A stretch of DNA of 13,023 nt, from contig CAMNJK010000022.1 of the NCBI GenBank assembly GCA_946541435.1, positions 1 to 13,023 of the forward strand, in the 5' to 3' direction. The notes below the pieces were generated by a model. It was given only the letters and a program-made list of their open reading frames with translations. It did no database searches and was not told where the DNA came from. Shown in pieces: positions 1-6,434 of this stretch. The DNA is from an uncultured Bacillota bacterium. Its GTDB lineage: Bacteria > Bacillota > Clostridia > Peptostreptococcales > Anaerovoracaceae. The stretch's first letter is position 1, and each line of letters opens with the position of its first letter. The position numbers were made by a program, and so were the translations under genes.

Positions 1-1333
1 TGTATTCGGCTTCGATCTTCTCCCGTTCCAGACCCTGCAGGCGCGCCAGACGCATGTCCAGGATGGCCTGGGCCTGTACGTCGGACAGACCGAAGGTATC
101 CATCAAACGTTCCTTGGCGTCGTTGTAGCTGGACCGGATGATCCGGATGATCTCGTCGATGTTGTCCAGGGCGATCCGCAGTCCTTCCAGGATGTGGGCC
201 CGGTCTTCCGCCTTCTTGAGGTCGTACCTGGTCCGGCGGGTGACCACATTCTTCTGGTGCTTCAGATACTCTTCCAGGATCTGATAGAGGTTCAGCACCT
301 TGGGCTGTCCGTCCACCAGGGCCAGCATGATCATGCTGAAGTTCTCCTGGAGCTGGGACTGTTTGTACAGCTTGTTCAGGGTGACCCGGGGATTGGCGTC
401 CCGCTTCAGCTCGATGACCACCCGCAGGCCCTGCCGGTTGGATTCATCGCGTATTGCCGATATACCTTCTATCTTCTTGTCCCGGACCAGCTCGCCGATC
501 CGCTCCAGCATCCTGGCCTTATTGACCTGGTACGGGATCTCTGTCACCACGATCTGTGATTTGCCTCTGGTGGTCTCCTCGATCTCCGCCACCGCCCGGA
601 CCTGGACCTTGCCCGTGCCCGTCCGGTAGGCTTCCTCGATGCCCTTGTGTCCCAGGATCTGGGCGCCCGTGGGGAAGTCCGGTCCCTTGATGATCTTCAT
701 CAGATCATCCACCGTACACTCCTCGTCATCGATCATCTTCACGCAGGCGTCGATGGTCTCGCTGAGGTTATGGGGCGGTATGGATGTGGCCATACCGACG
801 GCGATACCGTTGCTGCCGTTGATCAGCAGGTTGGGTACCCGTGAGGGCAGGACCACCGGTTCCTTCTCTTCCTCATCAAAGTTGGGGATGAAGTCCACCG
901 TATCCTTCTCGATGTCCCGCAGCATCTGCAGGGCGAAAGGCGTCATCCTTGCCTCGGTATAACGCATGGCCGCCGCGCCGTCGCCGTCGATGGAACCGAA
1001 GTTGCCGTGTCCGTCCACCAGCGGATATCTGGTGGCAAAGGGCTGGGCCAGCTTGACCATGGCATCGTAGATGGAACTGTCGCCATGGGGGTGGTATTTA
1101 CCCATGACTTCACCCACGATACGGGCTGACTTCTTGTGCGGCTTGTCCGGTGTTACCCCCAGACCGCTCATGCCGTAGAGTATTCTTCTGTGTACAGGTT
1201 TGAGTCCGTCTCTGACATCCGGAAGAGCACGTCCCACGATGACGCTCATGGCGTAATCGATGTAGGAGTTCTTCATCTCGTCATGGATCTCATGCTGTAT
1301 CATTTTCTGGTCTTCCAGAAGGGTCGTTGTCAT
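1..1333 (-). CDS. gyrA: DNA gyrase subunit A (5' portion, runs off the window)
   Basis: GyrA is the breakage-reunion subunit of gyrase, which introduces negative supercoils with GyrB. Translation of the minus strand from the ATG at 1333-1331 gives about 444 residues without a stop, roughly half of the usual 800-plus. The N-terminal winged-helix/tower region is clear: [25 protein letters not shown] at about 26-50 (seen in part here as a family hallmark), the [11 protein letters not shown] segment at 81-91, and the active-site tyrosine Tyr125 in AMRYTEAR. Residues aligned with E. coli Ser83 and Asp87 are Ser86 and Asp90, so the quinolone-target positions have the usual susceptible identities. 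An AGGAAA ribosome site lies 6 bases before the start. The gene follows gyrB after 31 bases, so the two are probably one transcript. The C-terminal beta-pinwheel domain is outside the window. Confidence 0.97.
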   Translation of the reverse strand, partial: MTTTLLEDQKMIQHEIHDEMKNSYIDYAMSVIVGRALPDVRDGLKPVHRRILYGMSGLGVTPDKPHKKSARIVGEVMGKYHPHGDSSIYDAMVKLAQPFATRYPLVDGHGNFGSIDGDGAAAMRYTEARMTPFALQMLRDIEKDTVDFIPNFDEEEKEPVVLPSRVPNLLINGSNGIAVGMATSIPPHNLSETIDACVKMIDDEECTVDDLMKIIKGPDFPTGAQILGHKGIEEAYRTGTGKVQVRAVAEIEETTRGKSQIVVTEIPYQVNKARMLERIGELVRDKKIEGISAIRDESNRQGLRVVIELKRDANPRVTLNKLYKQSQLQENFSMIMLALVDGQPKVLNLYQILEEYLKHQKNVVTRRTRYDLKKAEDRAHILEGLRIALDNIDEIIRIIRSSYNDAKERLMDTFGLSDVQAQAILDMRLARLQGLEREKIEAEY

Positions 1334-1364
1334 TGATGTTTCCTTTCGTTATGCAAAGGCTGGC

Positions 1365-3293
1365 CTAAATATCCAGCGTAGCATATACAGCGTGTTCTTC
1401 GATGAATTTCTTTCTGGGCGGTACCTTGTCTCCCATCAGGGTGGTGAAGATATCGTCCGCCGCAGCGCCGTCCTCCACTGTGATCTGGATCAGTGTCCGC
1501 TTGGTGAAATCCATGGTGGTATCCCACAGCTGTTCCGCGTCCATCTCGCCCAGACCCTTGTAGCGCTGGATCTCGACCTTGTTCTTGTTCTTCTTGTCCT
1601 TTGACAGCTCCGCCAGCAGCTTTTCCTGTTCCCGGTCGGAATAGGTATAGTAGATTTCTTTCCCTTTCTTGACTCTGAACAGGGGCGGCTGGGCCGCGTA
1701 GACATATCCGTTCTCGATCAGCGGCGTCATATAACGATAGAAGAATGTGAGCAGCAGGGTCCGGATATGGGCGCCGTCCACGTCAGCATCGGTCATGATG
1801 ATGATCTTGTGGTAACGCAGCTTTTCGATATCGAAGTCGGAACCGATGCCGCATCCGAAGGCGGTGATCATGTTCTTGATCTCTTCGGAATTCAGGATCC
1901 TGTCAAGGCGCGCTTTTTCTACGTTGAGGATCTTGCCTCTCAAGGGCAGGATGGCCTGCCGCGCCCGGTCTCTGCCTTCCTTGGCGGAGCCTCCCGCGGA
2001 ATCACCCTCCACCAGGAAGATCTCGGAGATGGCCGGATCCTTCTCGGAGCAGTCCGCCAGCTTGCCCGGCATGGAATTGCCGTCCAGGAAGCTGGCCCGT
2101 CTTGCCTGCTTTCTGGCCTTCTGGGCAGCCTGCCGCGCCCGGGAGGATTTAAGGCATCTTTCCATGATGGTCTTGGCCTGGGAAGGATTCTCCTCCAGGA
2201 ATGCCAGGACATAGTCCGCTGTGGCGGTCTCCACGAAACCTCTCATATCACTGTTGCCCAGTTTGGTCTTGGTCTGTCCTTCAAACTGGGGTTCCGTCAG
2301 CTTGACGGAGATCACGGCGGTCAGGCCTTCTCTCACGTCCTCGCCGGTCAGGGCTTCATCCTTATCCTTCAGGAACTTGTTGTTTCTGGCGTAGTTGTTG
2401 AAGACACGGGTCATGGCGGACTTGAATCCCATCAGATGGAAGCCGCCCTCCGTGGTATTGATATTGTTGGCGAAGGAAAGCACCGTCTCGCTGTAGCTCT
2501 CCGTATACTGGAGGGCGATCTCCACTTCCTTCTCTTTATCTGTTACTTCGAAATAAACGATGTCCTTATGAATGGCGTCCTTGTTGGCATTCATGAATTC
2601 CACATAGTTCTTGATGCCGCCTTCATAATGGAATACTTCTTCCTTCTTGCGCCCTTCCCGTTCATCCTTCAGGGAGATCTTCACGCCTTTGTTCAGGAAG
2701 GCCATCTCTCTGAGACGCCGGGCCAGGGTATCATAATCGTACACCACATCATCGAAGATCTCGGGATCCGGCCAGAAGGTGGACTTGGATCCGGTCTTTC
2801 TGGCATTTCCCACTTCCTCCAGGGGTGTGACGGTCTTACCGTATTCATAGGCCTGTCTGTAGACCTTGCCGTTTCTTCTGATCTCGACTTCCATCCGGGT
2901 GGACAGGGCGTTGACGACGGAAGCGCCGACACCGTGCAGGCCGCCGGAGACCTTGTATCCCCCGCCGCCGAATTTACCGCCGGCATGCAGCACCGTATGG
3001 ATGACTTCCACCGCCGGTTTCTTCATCTTCGGATGCATATCCACAGGCATGCCGCGGCCGTCGTCTTCTACCATAATGGAATTGTCCTTCTGGATGACCA
3101 CCTTGATGTTGGTGCAGAATCCGGCCAGTGCCTCGTCGATACTGTTGTCTACGATCTCATATACCAGATGATGCAGTCCGCGGGAACCGGTACTTCCGAT
3201 GTACATGCCAGGCCGTTTCCGGACGGCTTCAAGACCTTCCAGAACCTGGATCTGTTCCGCTCCGTACTGCTGAAGATTGTCGTTTTTTGCCAT
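1365..3293 (-). CDS. gyrB: DNA gyrase subunit B
   Basis: GyrB is the ATPase subunit of gyrase. The 642-residue product has the full family layout. The GHKL ATPase domain has catalytic Glu46 and Asn50 in [20 protein letters not shown] at 77-85, and the glycine-rich lid GGLHGVG at 117-123. The TOPRIM metal-binding motifs are EGDSAGG at 429-435 and DADVDG at 502-507. [12 protein letters not shown] starts at about 450, and the C-terminal GyrA-contact motif QRYKGLGEM is at 576-584. The length is normal for Gram-positive GyrB, without the proteobacterial insertion. The ATG at 3293-3291 is preceded by a strong AAAGGAGAGG ribosome site. A minus-strand promoter is visible just upstream, and gyrA follows 31 bases downstream. 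A long open frame on the opposite strand (1767-3341) is a codon-bias shadow. Confidence 0.98.
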   Translation of the reverse strand: MAKNDNLQQYGAEQIQVLEGLEAVRKRPGMYIGSTGSRGLHHLVYEIVDNSIDEALAGFCTNIKVVIQKDNSIMVEDDGRGMPVDMHPKMKKPAVEVIHTVLHAGGKFGGGGYKVSGGLHGVGASVVNALSTRMEVEIRRNGKVYRQAYEYGKTVTPLEEVGNARKTGSKSTFWPDPEIFDDVVYDYDTLARRLREMAFLNKGVKISLKDEREGRKKEEVFHYEGGIKNYVEFMNANKDAIHKDIVYFEVTDKEKEVEIALQYTESYSETVLSFANNINTTEGGFHLMGFKSAMTRVFNNYARNNKFLKDKDEALTGEDVREGLTAVISVKLTEPQFEGQTKTKLGNSDMRGFVETATADYVLAFLEENPSQAKTIMERCLKSSRARQAAQKARKQARRASFLDGNSMPGKLADCSEKDPAISEIFLVEGDSAGGSAKEGRDRARQAILPLRGKILNVEKARLDRILNSEEIKNMITAFGCGIGSDFDIEKLRYHKIIIMTDADVDGAHIRTLLLTFFYRYMTPLIENGYVYAAQPPLFRVKKGKEIYYTYSDREQEKLLAELSKDKKNKNKVEIQRYKGLGEMDAEQLWDTTMDFTKRTLIQITVEDGAAADDIFTTLMGDKVPPRKKFIEEHAVYATLDI

Positions 3294-3308
3294 TCTTTCC
3301 TCTCCTTT

Positions 3309-3324
3309 GTACGATTATACGTAC
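3309..3324. promoter_or_regulatory. Short inverted repeat in the gyrB 5' leader
   Basis: Arms GTACG and CGTAC flank the six bases ATTATA between the predicted gyrB -10 element and the ribosome site. Read on the minus strand, the centre is TATAAT, so this could equally be a second -10 element that lacks a clear -35. It sits at or just downstream of the expected transcription start. The regulatory role is inferred only from position and symmetry. Confidence 0.3.
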
Positions 3325-3334
3325 ACCACACGAT

Positions 3335-3363
3335 ATTGTAGCACAAAATCGCCGATTTGACAA
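3335..3363 (-). promoter_or_regulatory. Predicted sigma-A promoter of gyrB(-gyrA)
   Basis: Read on the minus strand, TTGTCA (plus 3358-3363) is separated by exactly 17 bases from TACAAT (plus 3335-3340). Each hexamer differs from consensus at one position. The expected start is near 3328, giving a leader of about 35 bases before the gyrB ATG. gyrB therefore appears to have its own promoter, separate from the dnaA-dnaN-recF transcript. This fits the 731-base gap and the structured elements that lie between recF and gyrB. Confidence 0.65.
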
Positions 3364-3501
3364 GTTTTTCGGCGTGTTTGATAAATTAGTTGATTTGATG
3401 TAAAAAAATCGCTTAAATCGATGATTTTTCGACCTAAATAGTCAGAAAATTTAAGAGTTGAACCTTATTAATTAACATATATTTCCTATTACTATATATT
3501 G

Positions 3502-3529
3502 TTGCTATTATACCCGAACCAATTATACC
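3502..3529 (+). promoter_or_regulatory. Possible promoter of hairpin RNA A
   Basis: A plus-strand TTGCTA (3502-3507) is spaced 16 bases from TATACC (3524-3529). Each hexamer matches consensus at 4 of 6 positions. Transcription from it would start near 3536, at the base of the left arm of the palindrome. An alternative -10, TATTAT (3506-3511), has only a weak -35 partner. The surrounding stretch 3364-3529 is AT-rich and otherwise shows no gene or repeat I can support. This is a weak prediction, supported mainly by its position at the element boundary. Confidence 0.3.
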
Positions 3530-3724
3530 TAAAAGCAATCGGTCTATGTGAATGGTCTTCGTCGCAAAGAGAATGGGAAGGCAGTTCGCGGCAGGTGGCC
3601 TGGCTCATGAAGGCGCGCAGAATTCTATGCGCGCCCATGAGCCAGTGACCCACATGCCCTGCTCACTGCCCCCTCCATTCTCTGTTTGCTCCTTGACAAC
3701 ATTCACATCAGCCGACTGCTTTTA
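3530..3724 (+). ncRNA. Long imperfect palindrome, copy A: putative structured RNA
   Basis: The two halves of this 195-base stretch pair almost throughout into a rod. The terminal stem is TAAAAGCA/TGCTTTTA (3530-3537 with 3717-3724), followed by TGTGAATG/CATTCACA (3547-3554 with 3700-3707). Further in are AGAGAATGG/CCATTCTCT and GGCTCATG/CATGAGCC, and a GC-only apical stem GGCGCGC (3612-3618) with GCGCGCC (3629-3635) and a ten-base loop. If transcribed on the plus strand, the 3' end is a stem running into four U residues, which resembles a terminator. Copy B (3790-4008) is a diverged homologue on the other strand with compensatory stem changes. A 62-codon open frame (3552-3740) runs through it. 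Its similarity to a frame in copy B comes from the repeat, so I do not call it a protein. A 6S-like RNA or a palindromic mobile element are alternatives. The strand is a best guess. Confidence 0.55.
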
Positions 3725-3738
3725 CTATATTTATTACT

Positions 3739-3784
3739 AATATCTAAAATTATTATTCATCAGGTGGCCTGATTTTAAGATATT
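3739..3784. terminator. Hairpin between the two palindromes, possibly a bidirectional terminator
   Basis: AATATCTAAAA (3739-3749) pairs with TTTTAAGATATT (3773-3784) with one bulged base. Inside, after a 9-base bulge, ATCAGG (3759-3764) pairs with CCTGAT (3768-3773) around a TGG loop; T3773 can serve only one of these two stems. The flanks are A/T runs on both strands. The position between the facing ends of copies A and B fits a shared terminator for two convergent RNAs. The core CAGGTGGCCTG (3761-3771) repeats an 11-base segment of copy A (3592-3602), so it could instead be a remnant of a third copy. Confidence 0.35.
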
Positions 3785-3789
3785 TATTA

Positions 3790-4008
3790 TTTGATAGGAA
3801 CAGCTCCTTATGAAGGTGAGTGTTGTTGAGGAGCAGTAAGAAAGAACAGCCAGAGGTGAGAAAGGCACGTGGTTCACCGTCTCGTGGGCGCGCAGGAAAT
3901 GAAGCGCGCCTTCACGAGACGGGCCACTTGCCTCGAACCTCTGACGTTCTTTCTCTGCGACGAGGACCACTCACCTTCAATGGAGCTGCTCACTATTAAA
4001 GTATCAAA
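3790..4008 (-). ncRNA. Long imperfect palindrome, copy B: putative structured RNA, homologue of copy A
   Basis: This 219-base rod is closed by TTTGATA (3790-3796) pairing with TATCAAA (4002-4008). Further in are CAGCTCC with GGAGCTG, GAAGGTGAG with CTCACCTTC, AGAAAGAAC-type stems, and GTCTCGTG/CACGAGAC. The GC-only apical stem is GCGCGCC/GGCGCGC with a ten-base loop near 3899. Read on the minus strand, it aligns along most of its length with copy A read on the plus strand. The alignment includes TGGTCYTCGTCGCA on the 5' arm and TGCTCCTYRACAACA on the 3' arm. Stems differ from copy A by paired changes. A minus-strand TATAAT sits 4 bases outside the terminal stem, right after the recF stop. The element could also act as a recF transcript end structure or be a palindromic mobile element. 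The transcription direction is inferred. Confidence 0.55.
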
Positions 4009-4012
4009 CACT

Positions 4013-4041
4013 ATTATATTTCGATTATATTTCGATATCGA
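4013..4041 (-). promoter_or_regulatory. Predicted promoter of hairpin RNA B, overlapping the recF 3' end
   Basis: On the minus strand a perfect TATAAT (plus 4013-4018) follows TCGATA (plus 4036-4041, 4 of 6 to TTGACA) by 17 bases. The predicted start, about 4006, falls at the first bases of the terminal stem of copy B. The -35 lies inside the last codons of recF. The agreement of promoter spacing and element boundary supports minus-strand transcription of copy B, but AT-rich recF tail codons could produce the -10 by chance. Confidence 0.45.
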
Positions 4042-5122
4042 TTTCTCCGCTCCGGATCTTGAACACCTTTCCCTCCGGCAGAGATCTGGCCACAGATCCG
4101 ATCAGATCCGTGGTGGTGATGAACATCTGATGGTCTCCCAGGGAGTTGAGCAGGTACTTCTGGCGCTCATTGTCCAGTTCAGATAAAACATCGTCTAATA
4201 ACAATATAGGAGATTCGCCGGTCTCTTCTTCAATGAGCCTGATCTCGGACAGCTTCAGGGAAAGGGCCGCGGTACGCTGCTGTCCCTGGGAGCCGAACCG
4301 GCGCAGATCGATGCCGCCTAAGGAGATCCGGATATCATCCCGATGGGGTCCGTGACGGGTGACACCATGAAAACGGTCCTTCTGACGGTCTTCCTTCAGG
4401 ATCCGGTCAAATACAGCTTCTTCGCTCTCCCCTTCTTCCGGCTGGATATCCGTCTCATATTCCAGAAGCAGGTTTTCCCTGCCGCCGGAGATCCGGCTGT
4501 GGATATCCCGGCTGATCATATCGATCTTCTCAATAAAACGACGCCGGTCGCGGACGATGCGGGCCCCGGCCCTGACCAGGGAATCATCCCAGATATCCAG
4601 CACAGTCTCATCGATGCGGTCTTCCTTGAGAAATGCGTTCCGCTGCCGGAGGATCCTCCGGTATTCATTGAGATCGCTCACGTAACCCGGACGGATCTGG
4701 CAGATCTCCCGGTTGATGAATCCCCTTCTCTTTCCCGGTTCCTCTTTGACGATCTTCAGATCCTCGGGAGAAAAGATGATGATATGGAGACGTTCCAGCA
4801 GCTCCGATGTGCGGGAGATCCTGGCCCCGTCCACCTTAACAGCCTTGGCCCCTGCCTGGCTGATGATGATCTCGCTGGTATGTTCCTCATCTTCGTAAAA
4901 AGCGACTGCCCTGTTTTTGCAGTATTCTTCCCCGAATCGGATCAGTTCCCTGTCCCGGATGGTCTTGAAGGACCTCGCCATGGCATGCAGATAAATGCCC
5001 TCCAGCAGATTGGTCTTTCCCTGGGCGTTTTCACCCAGAAAAATGTTCACATCCTTGCTGAAGGACACTTCGAGATGTTCATAGTTTCTGAAATTATCCA
5101 GTTCCAGTTCTTTGATATACAT
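4025..5122 (-). CDS. recF: DNA replication and repair protein RecF
   Basis: RecF is an SMC/ABC-type ATPase that helps load RecA on gapped DNA with RecO and RecR. The 365-residue product is of normal length. It starts MYIKELELDNFRNY, with Walker A GENAQGKT at 30-37, the signature-like GSQGQQRTALSL-type segment in the C-terminal third, and Walker B ILLLDD at 306-311 followed by VLSELD. The start ATG (5122-5120) lies 13 bases after the dnaN stop with no recognisable Shine-Dalgarno sequence. The bases before it read ATGTAATG, a start-stop pair overlapping the recF start, so translation probably depends on ribosomes finishing dnaN. The usual small S4-domain gene between dnaN and recF is missing. 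Downstream is the unusual palindrome region rather than gyrB directly. Confidence 0.97.
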   Translation of the reverse strand: MYIKELELDNFRNYEHLEVSFSKDVNIFLGENAQGKTNLLEGIYLHAMARSFKTIRDRELIRFGEEYCKNRAVAFYEDEEHTSEIIISQAGAKAVKVDGARISRTSELLERLHIIIFSPEDLKIVKEEPGKRRGFINREICQIRPGYVSDLNEYRRILRQRNAFLKEDRIDETVLDIWDDSLVRAGARIVRDRRRFIEKIDMISRDIHSRISGGRENLLLEYETDIQPEEGESEEAVFDRILKEDRQKDRFHGVTRHGPHRDDIRISLGGIDLRRFGSQGQQRTAALSLKLSEIRLIEEETGESPILLLDDVLSELDNERQKYLLNSLGDHQMFITTTDLIGSVARSLPEGKVFKIRSGEIDIEI

Positions 5123-5135
5123 TACATCGCGGATA

Positions 5136-6248
5136 TTACATGGTGGGGATCCGTACCGGCAGGATCAGGTATTCATAGGCATCCCCTTCCACCGGGCGGA
5201 CCACGCAGGGGGTCACGCTGGTCTTCAGATTCAGGGTGACTGTCTCATCGCTGATCTCTTTAATGACGTCCGAAACGTACTTGGAGTTGAATCCGATCTC
5301 GATATCGTTTCCTTCCTTATCGATGGCCAGCTCTTCCCGCACATCACCTTCTTCAGAACGGGAGGTGATGGTCATCATATCTCCATGGACAGAAACCTTG
5401 ACCAGATTGTTCTTTCCTTCCCGGGCCAGGAGCGACGCGCGCTCGATGCTGTCCAGGAACATCTCCCGGTTGACGATCAGTTTTGTGGTGCTGTCTGTGG
5501 GGATGATCCTCCGGTAGTCGATGAATTCTCCCTCCATGATGCGGAGAGCGATCTCTGTGCGTCCGGTATAGATGACTGCCCGCTTCTCGCCGAGATAGAG
5601 CTTCATATCATCATCCTGATCCTCTTCCGTGATGATCCGGGCGATCTCATTCATGATCTTGGCGGAAATGATGAACTTCCGCTCCTCTTCATTCTTCATG
5701 GCTTCATTGGCCAGCGCCAGCCGGAATCCATCCAGGGCCACCATGGTGATCTTATCTTCTTTCATTTCTGTCAGGATGCCGGTGAGGACGCCCTTGGATT
5801 CATCGATGCTGGCAGCGAAGGATGTCTGCCGCACCATATTCCGGAAGAGTTCCGTATCGAATACCATGAACTTGTCATCATCAGACTTCTTTCCCATTTC
5901 CGGAAATTCCTCCGGCGGCAGTGTCATGACCCGGAAGCTGGAGGAGCTGGTGCTGATGCGCAGGCTGTCTGCCCCCTCCTCTTCAATAAAGACTGTTTCA
6001 TTCGGAAGCTTGCGGATGATCTCACTGAACAGTTTGGCTGTGGCCACCGCGGATCCCTCTTCATCGACTGTGGCGTCGATGGTCTTCCGGATGCTCATGT
6101 CCAGATTGGACGATGTCAGTATCAGCTGACCATCCGATGCGGTAAGAAGGATTCCCTTGAGTACCGGGATGGTGGTTCTGGCAGATACTGCCTTCATGAC
6201 GGTATTGATGGCGCGGTTCAGTTCCTGCTGATTGCATTTGAATTTCAT
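5136..6248 (-). CDS. dnaN: DNA polymerase III beta subunit (sliding clamp)
   Basis: DnaN forms the ring-shaped homodimer that tethers DNA polymerase III to DNA and recruits repair proteins. The 370-residue product matches the family in length. It begins MKFKCNQQELNRAINTVMKAVSARTTIPVLKGILL, the typical first domain of the three repeated clamp folds, and ends in VRPVEGDAYEYLILPVRIPTM, matching the conserved C-terminal ILPVR segment. The ATG at 6248-6246 has a strong AGGAGG site five bases upstream. The 186-base space to dnaA carries the predicted origin unwinding element. I see no convincing separate promoter there, so dnaN is probably read from the dnaA promoter. recF follows after 13 bases. 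Confidence 0.98.
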   Translation of the reverse strand: MKFKCNQQELNRAINTVMKAVSARTTIPVLKGILLTASDGQLILTSSNLDMSIRKTIDATVDEEGSAVATAKLFSEIIRKLPNETVFIEEEGADSLRISTSSSSFRVMTLPPEEFPEMGKKSDDDKFMVFDTELFRNMVRQTSFAASIDESKGVLTGILTEMKEDKITMVALDGFRLALANEAMKNEEERKFIISAKIMNEIARIITEEDQDDDMKLYLGEKRAVIYTGRTEIALRIMEGEFIDYRRIIPTDSTTKLIVNREMFLDSIERASLLAREGKNNLVKVSVHGDMMTITSRSEEGDVREELAIDKEGNDIEIGFNSKYVSDVIKEISDETVTLNLKTSVTPCVVRPVEGDAYEYLILPVRIPTM

Positions 6249-6286
6249 CTTGACCTCCTGATAAACGAATGAGAAGCCCGTTTCTT

Positions 6287-6337
6287 TAAATTATTTATAG
6301 TAGTAATAGTAGTAGGCTCTGTGTATTCTGTGCAAAA
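6287..6337 (-). other. Origin unwinding element: paired DnaA boxes, DnaA-trios and AT-rich DUE
   Basis: Read on the minus strand (dnaA toward dnaN), two abutting 9-mers, TTTTGCACA (plus 6329-6337) and GAATACACA (plus 6320-6328), resemble DnaA boxes with one and two mismatches to TTATNCACA. They are followed by the GC-rich GAGC step. Then come six trinucleotides, CTACTACTATTACTACTA (plus 6298-6315), which are TAG/TAA on the plus strand, and an AT-rich run (plus 6287-6297). The order box-box, GC step, trios, AT-rich DNA matches the basal unwinding system known from Bacillus subtilis, where DnaA assembles on the trio strand to open the duplex. The location between dnaA and dnaN is also the same. 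Confidence 0.75.
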
Positions 6338-6382
6338 CCTGGTAAGTCCCTGATTATGCTGGTTTTCTTGTTCTTTTATTTC

Positions 6383-6391
6383 TGTGGATAT
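6383..6391 (-). other. DnaA box between dnaA and dnaN
   Basis: The minus strand reads ATATCCACA, one mismatch from the consensus TTATCCACA, in the same orientation as the two boxes next to the DnaA-trios about 50 bases away. It is probably an additional DnaA loading site for the unwinding element. Confidence 0.6.
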
Positions 6392-6434
6392 CCTGCTTTT
6401 TTATTCCACATCGGTGTGAATGAATCCTTTTGTA

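Noticed and set aside
1767-3341. 524-codon open frame on the plus strand opposite gyrB
   Set aside because: It lies entirely antisense to a well-supported gyrB, resembles no protein family I know, and is the usual by-product of GC-biased third positions.
3364-3529. AT-rich stretch upstream of copy A checked for small genes, tRNAs or a recF-gyrB relic
   Set aside because: No frame with a ribosome site, no tRNA-like fold and no clear repeat was found apart from the weak promoter-like hexamers listed.
3864-3872. CACGTG within copy B considered as part of a parS (ParB-binding) site
   Set aside because: Only the central six bases agree with the parS consensus. The flanking TGTT/AACA arms are absent, and the bases are explained by the hairpin stem.
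3552-3970. Two short frames (62 aa at 3552-3740 plus, 77 aa at 3737-3970 minus) encoding similar peptides
   Set aside because: The similarity follows from the frames crossing the two homologous hairpins. The differences between copies keep base pairing rather than protein sequence, and no ribosome sites are visible, so a small protein family is unlikely.
5112-6272. 386-codon open frame on the plus strand opposite dnaN
   Set aside because: It is a shadow of dnaN, with no ribosome site and no recognisable domain. Similar shadows occur opposite recF (4343-5239), dnaA (7032-7526), yidC (9010-9651) and mnmG (12143-12826).
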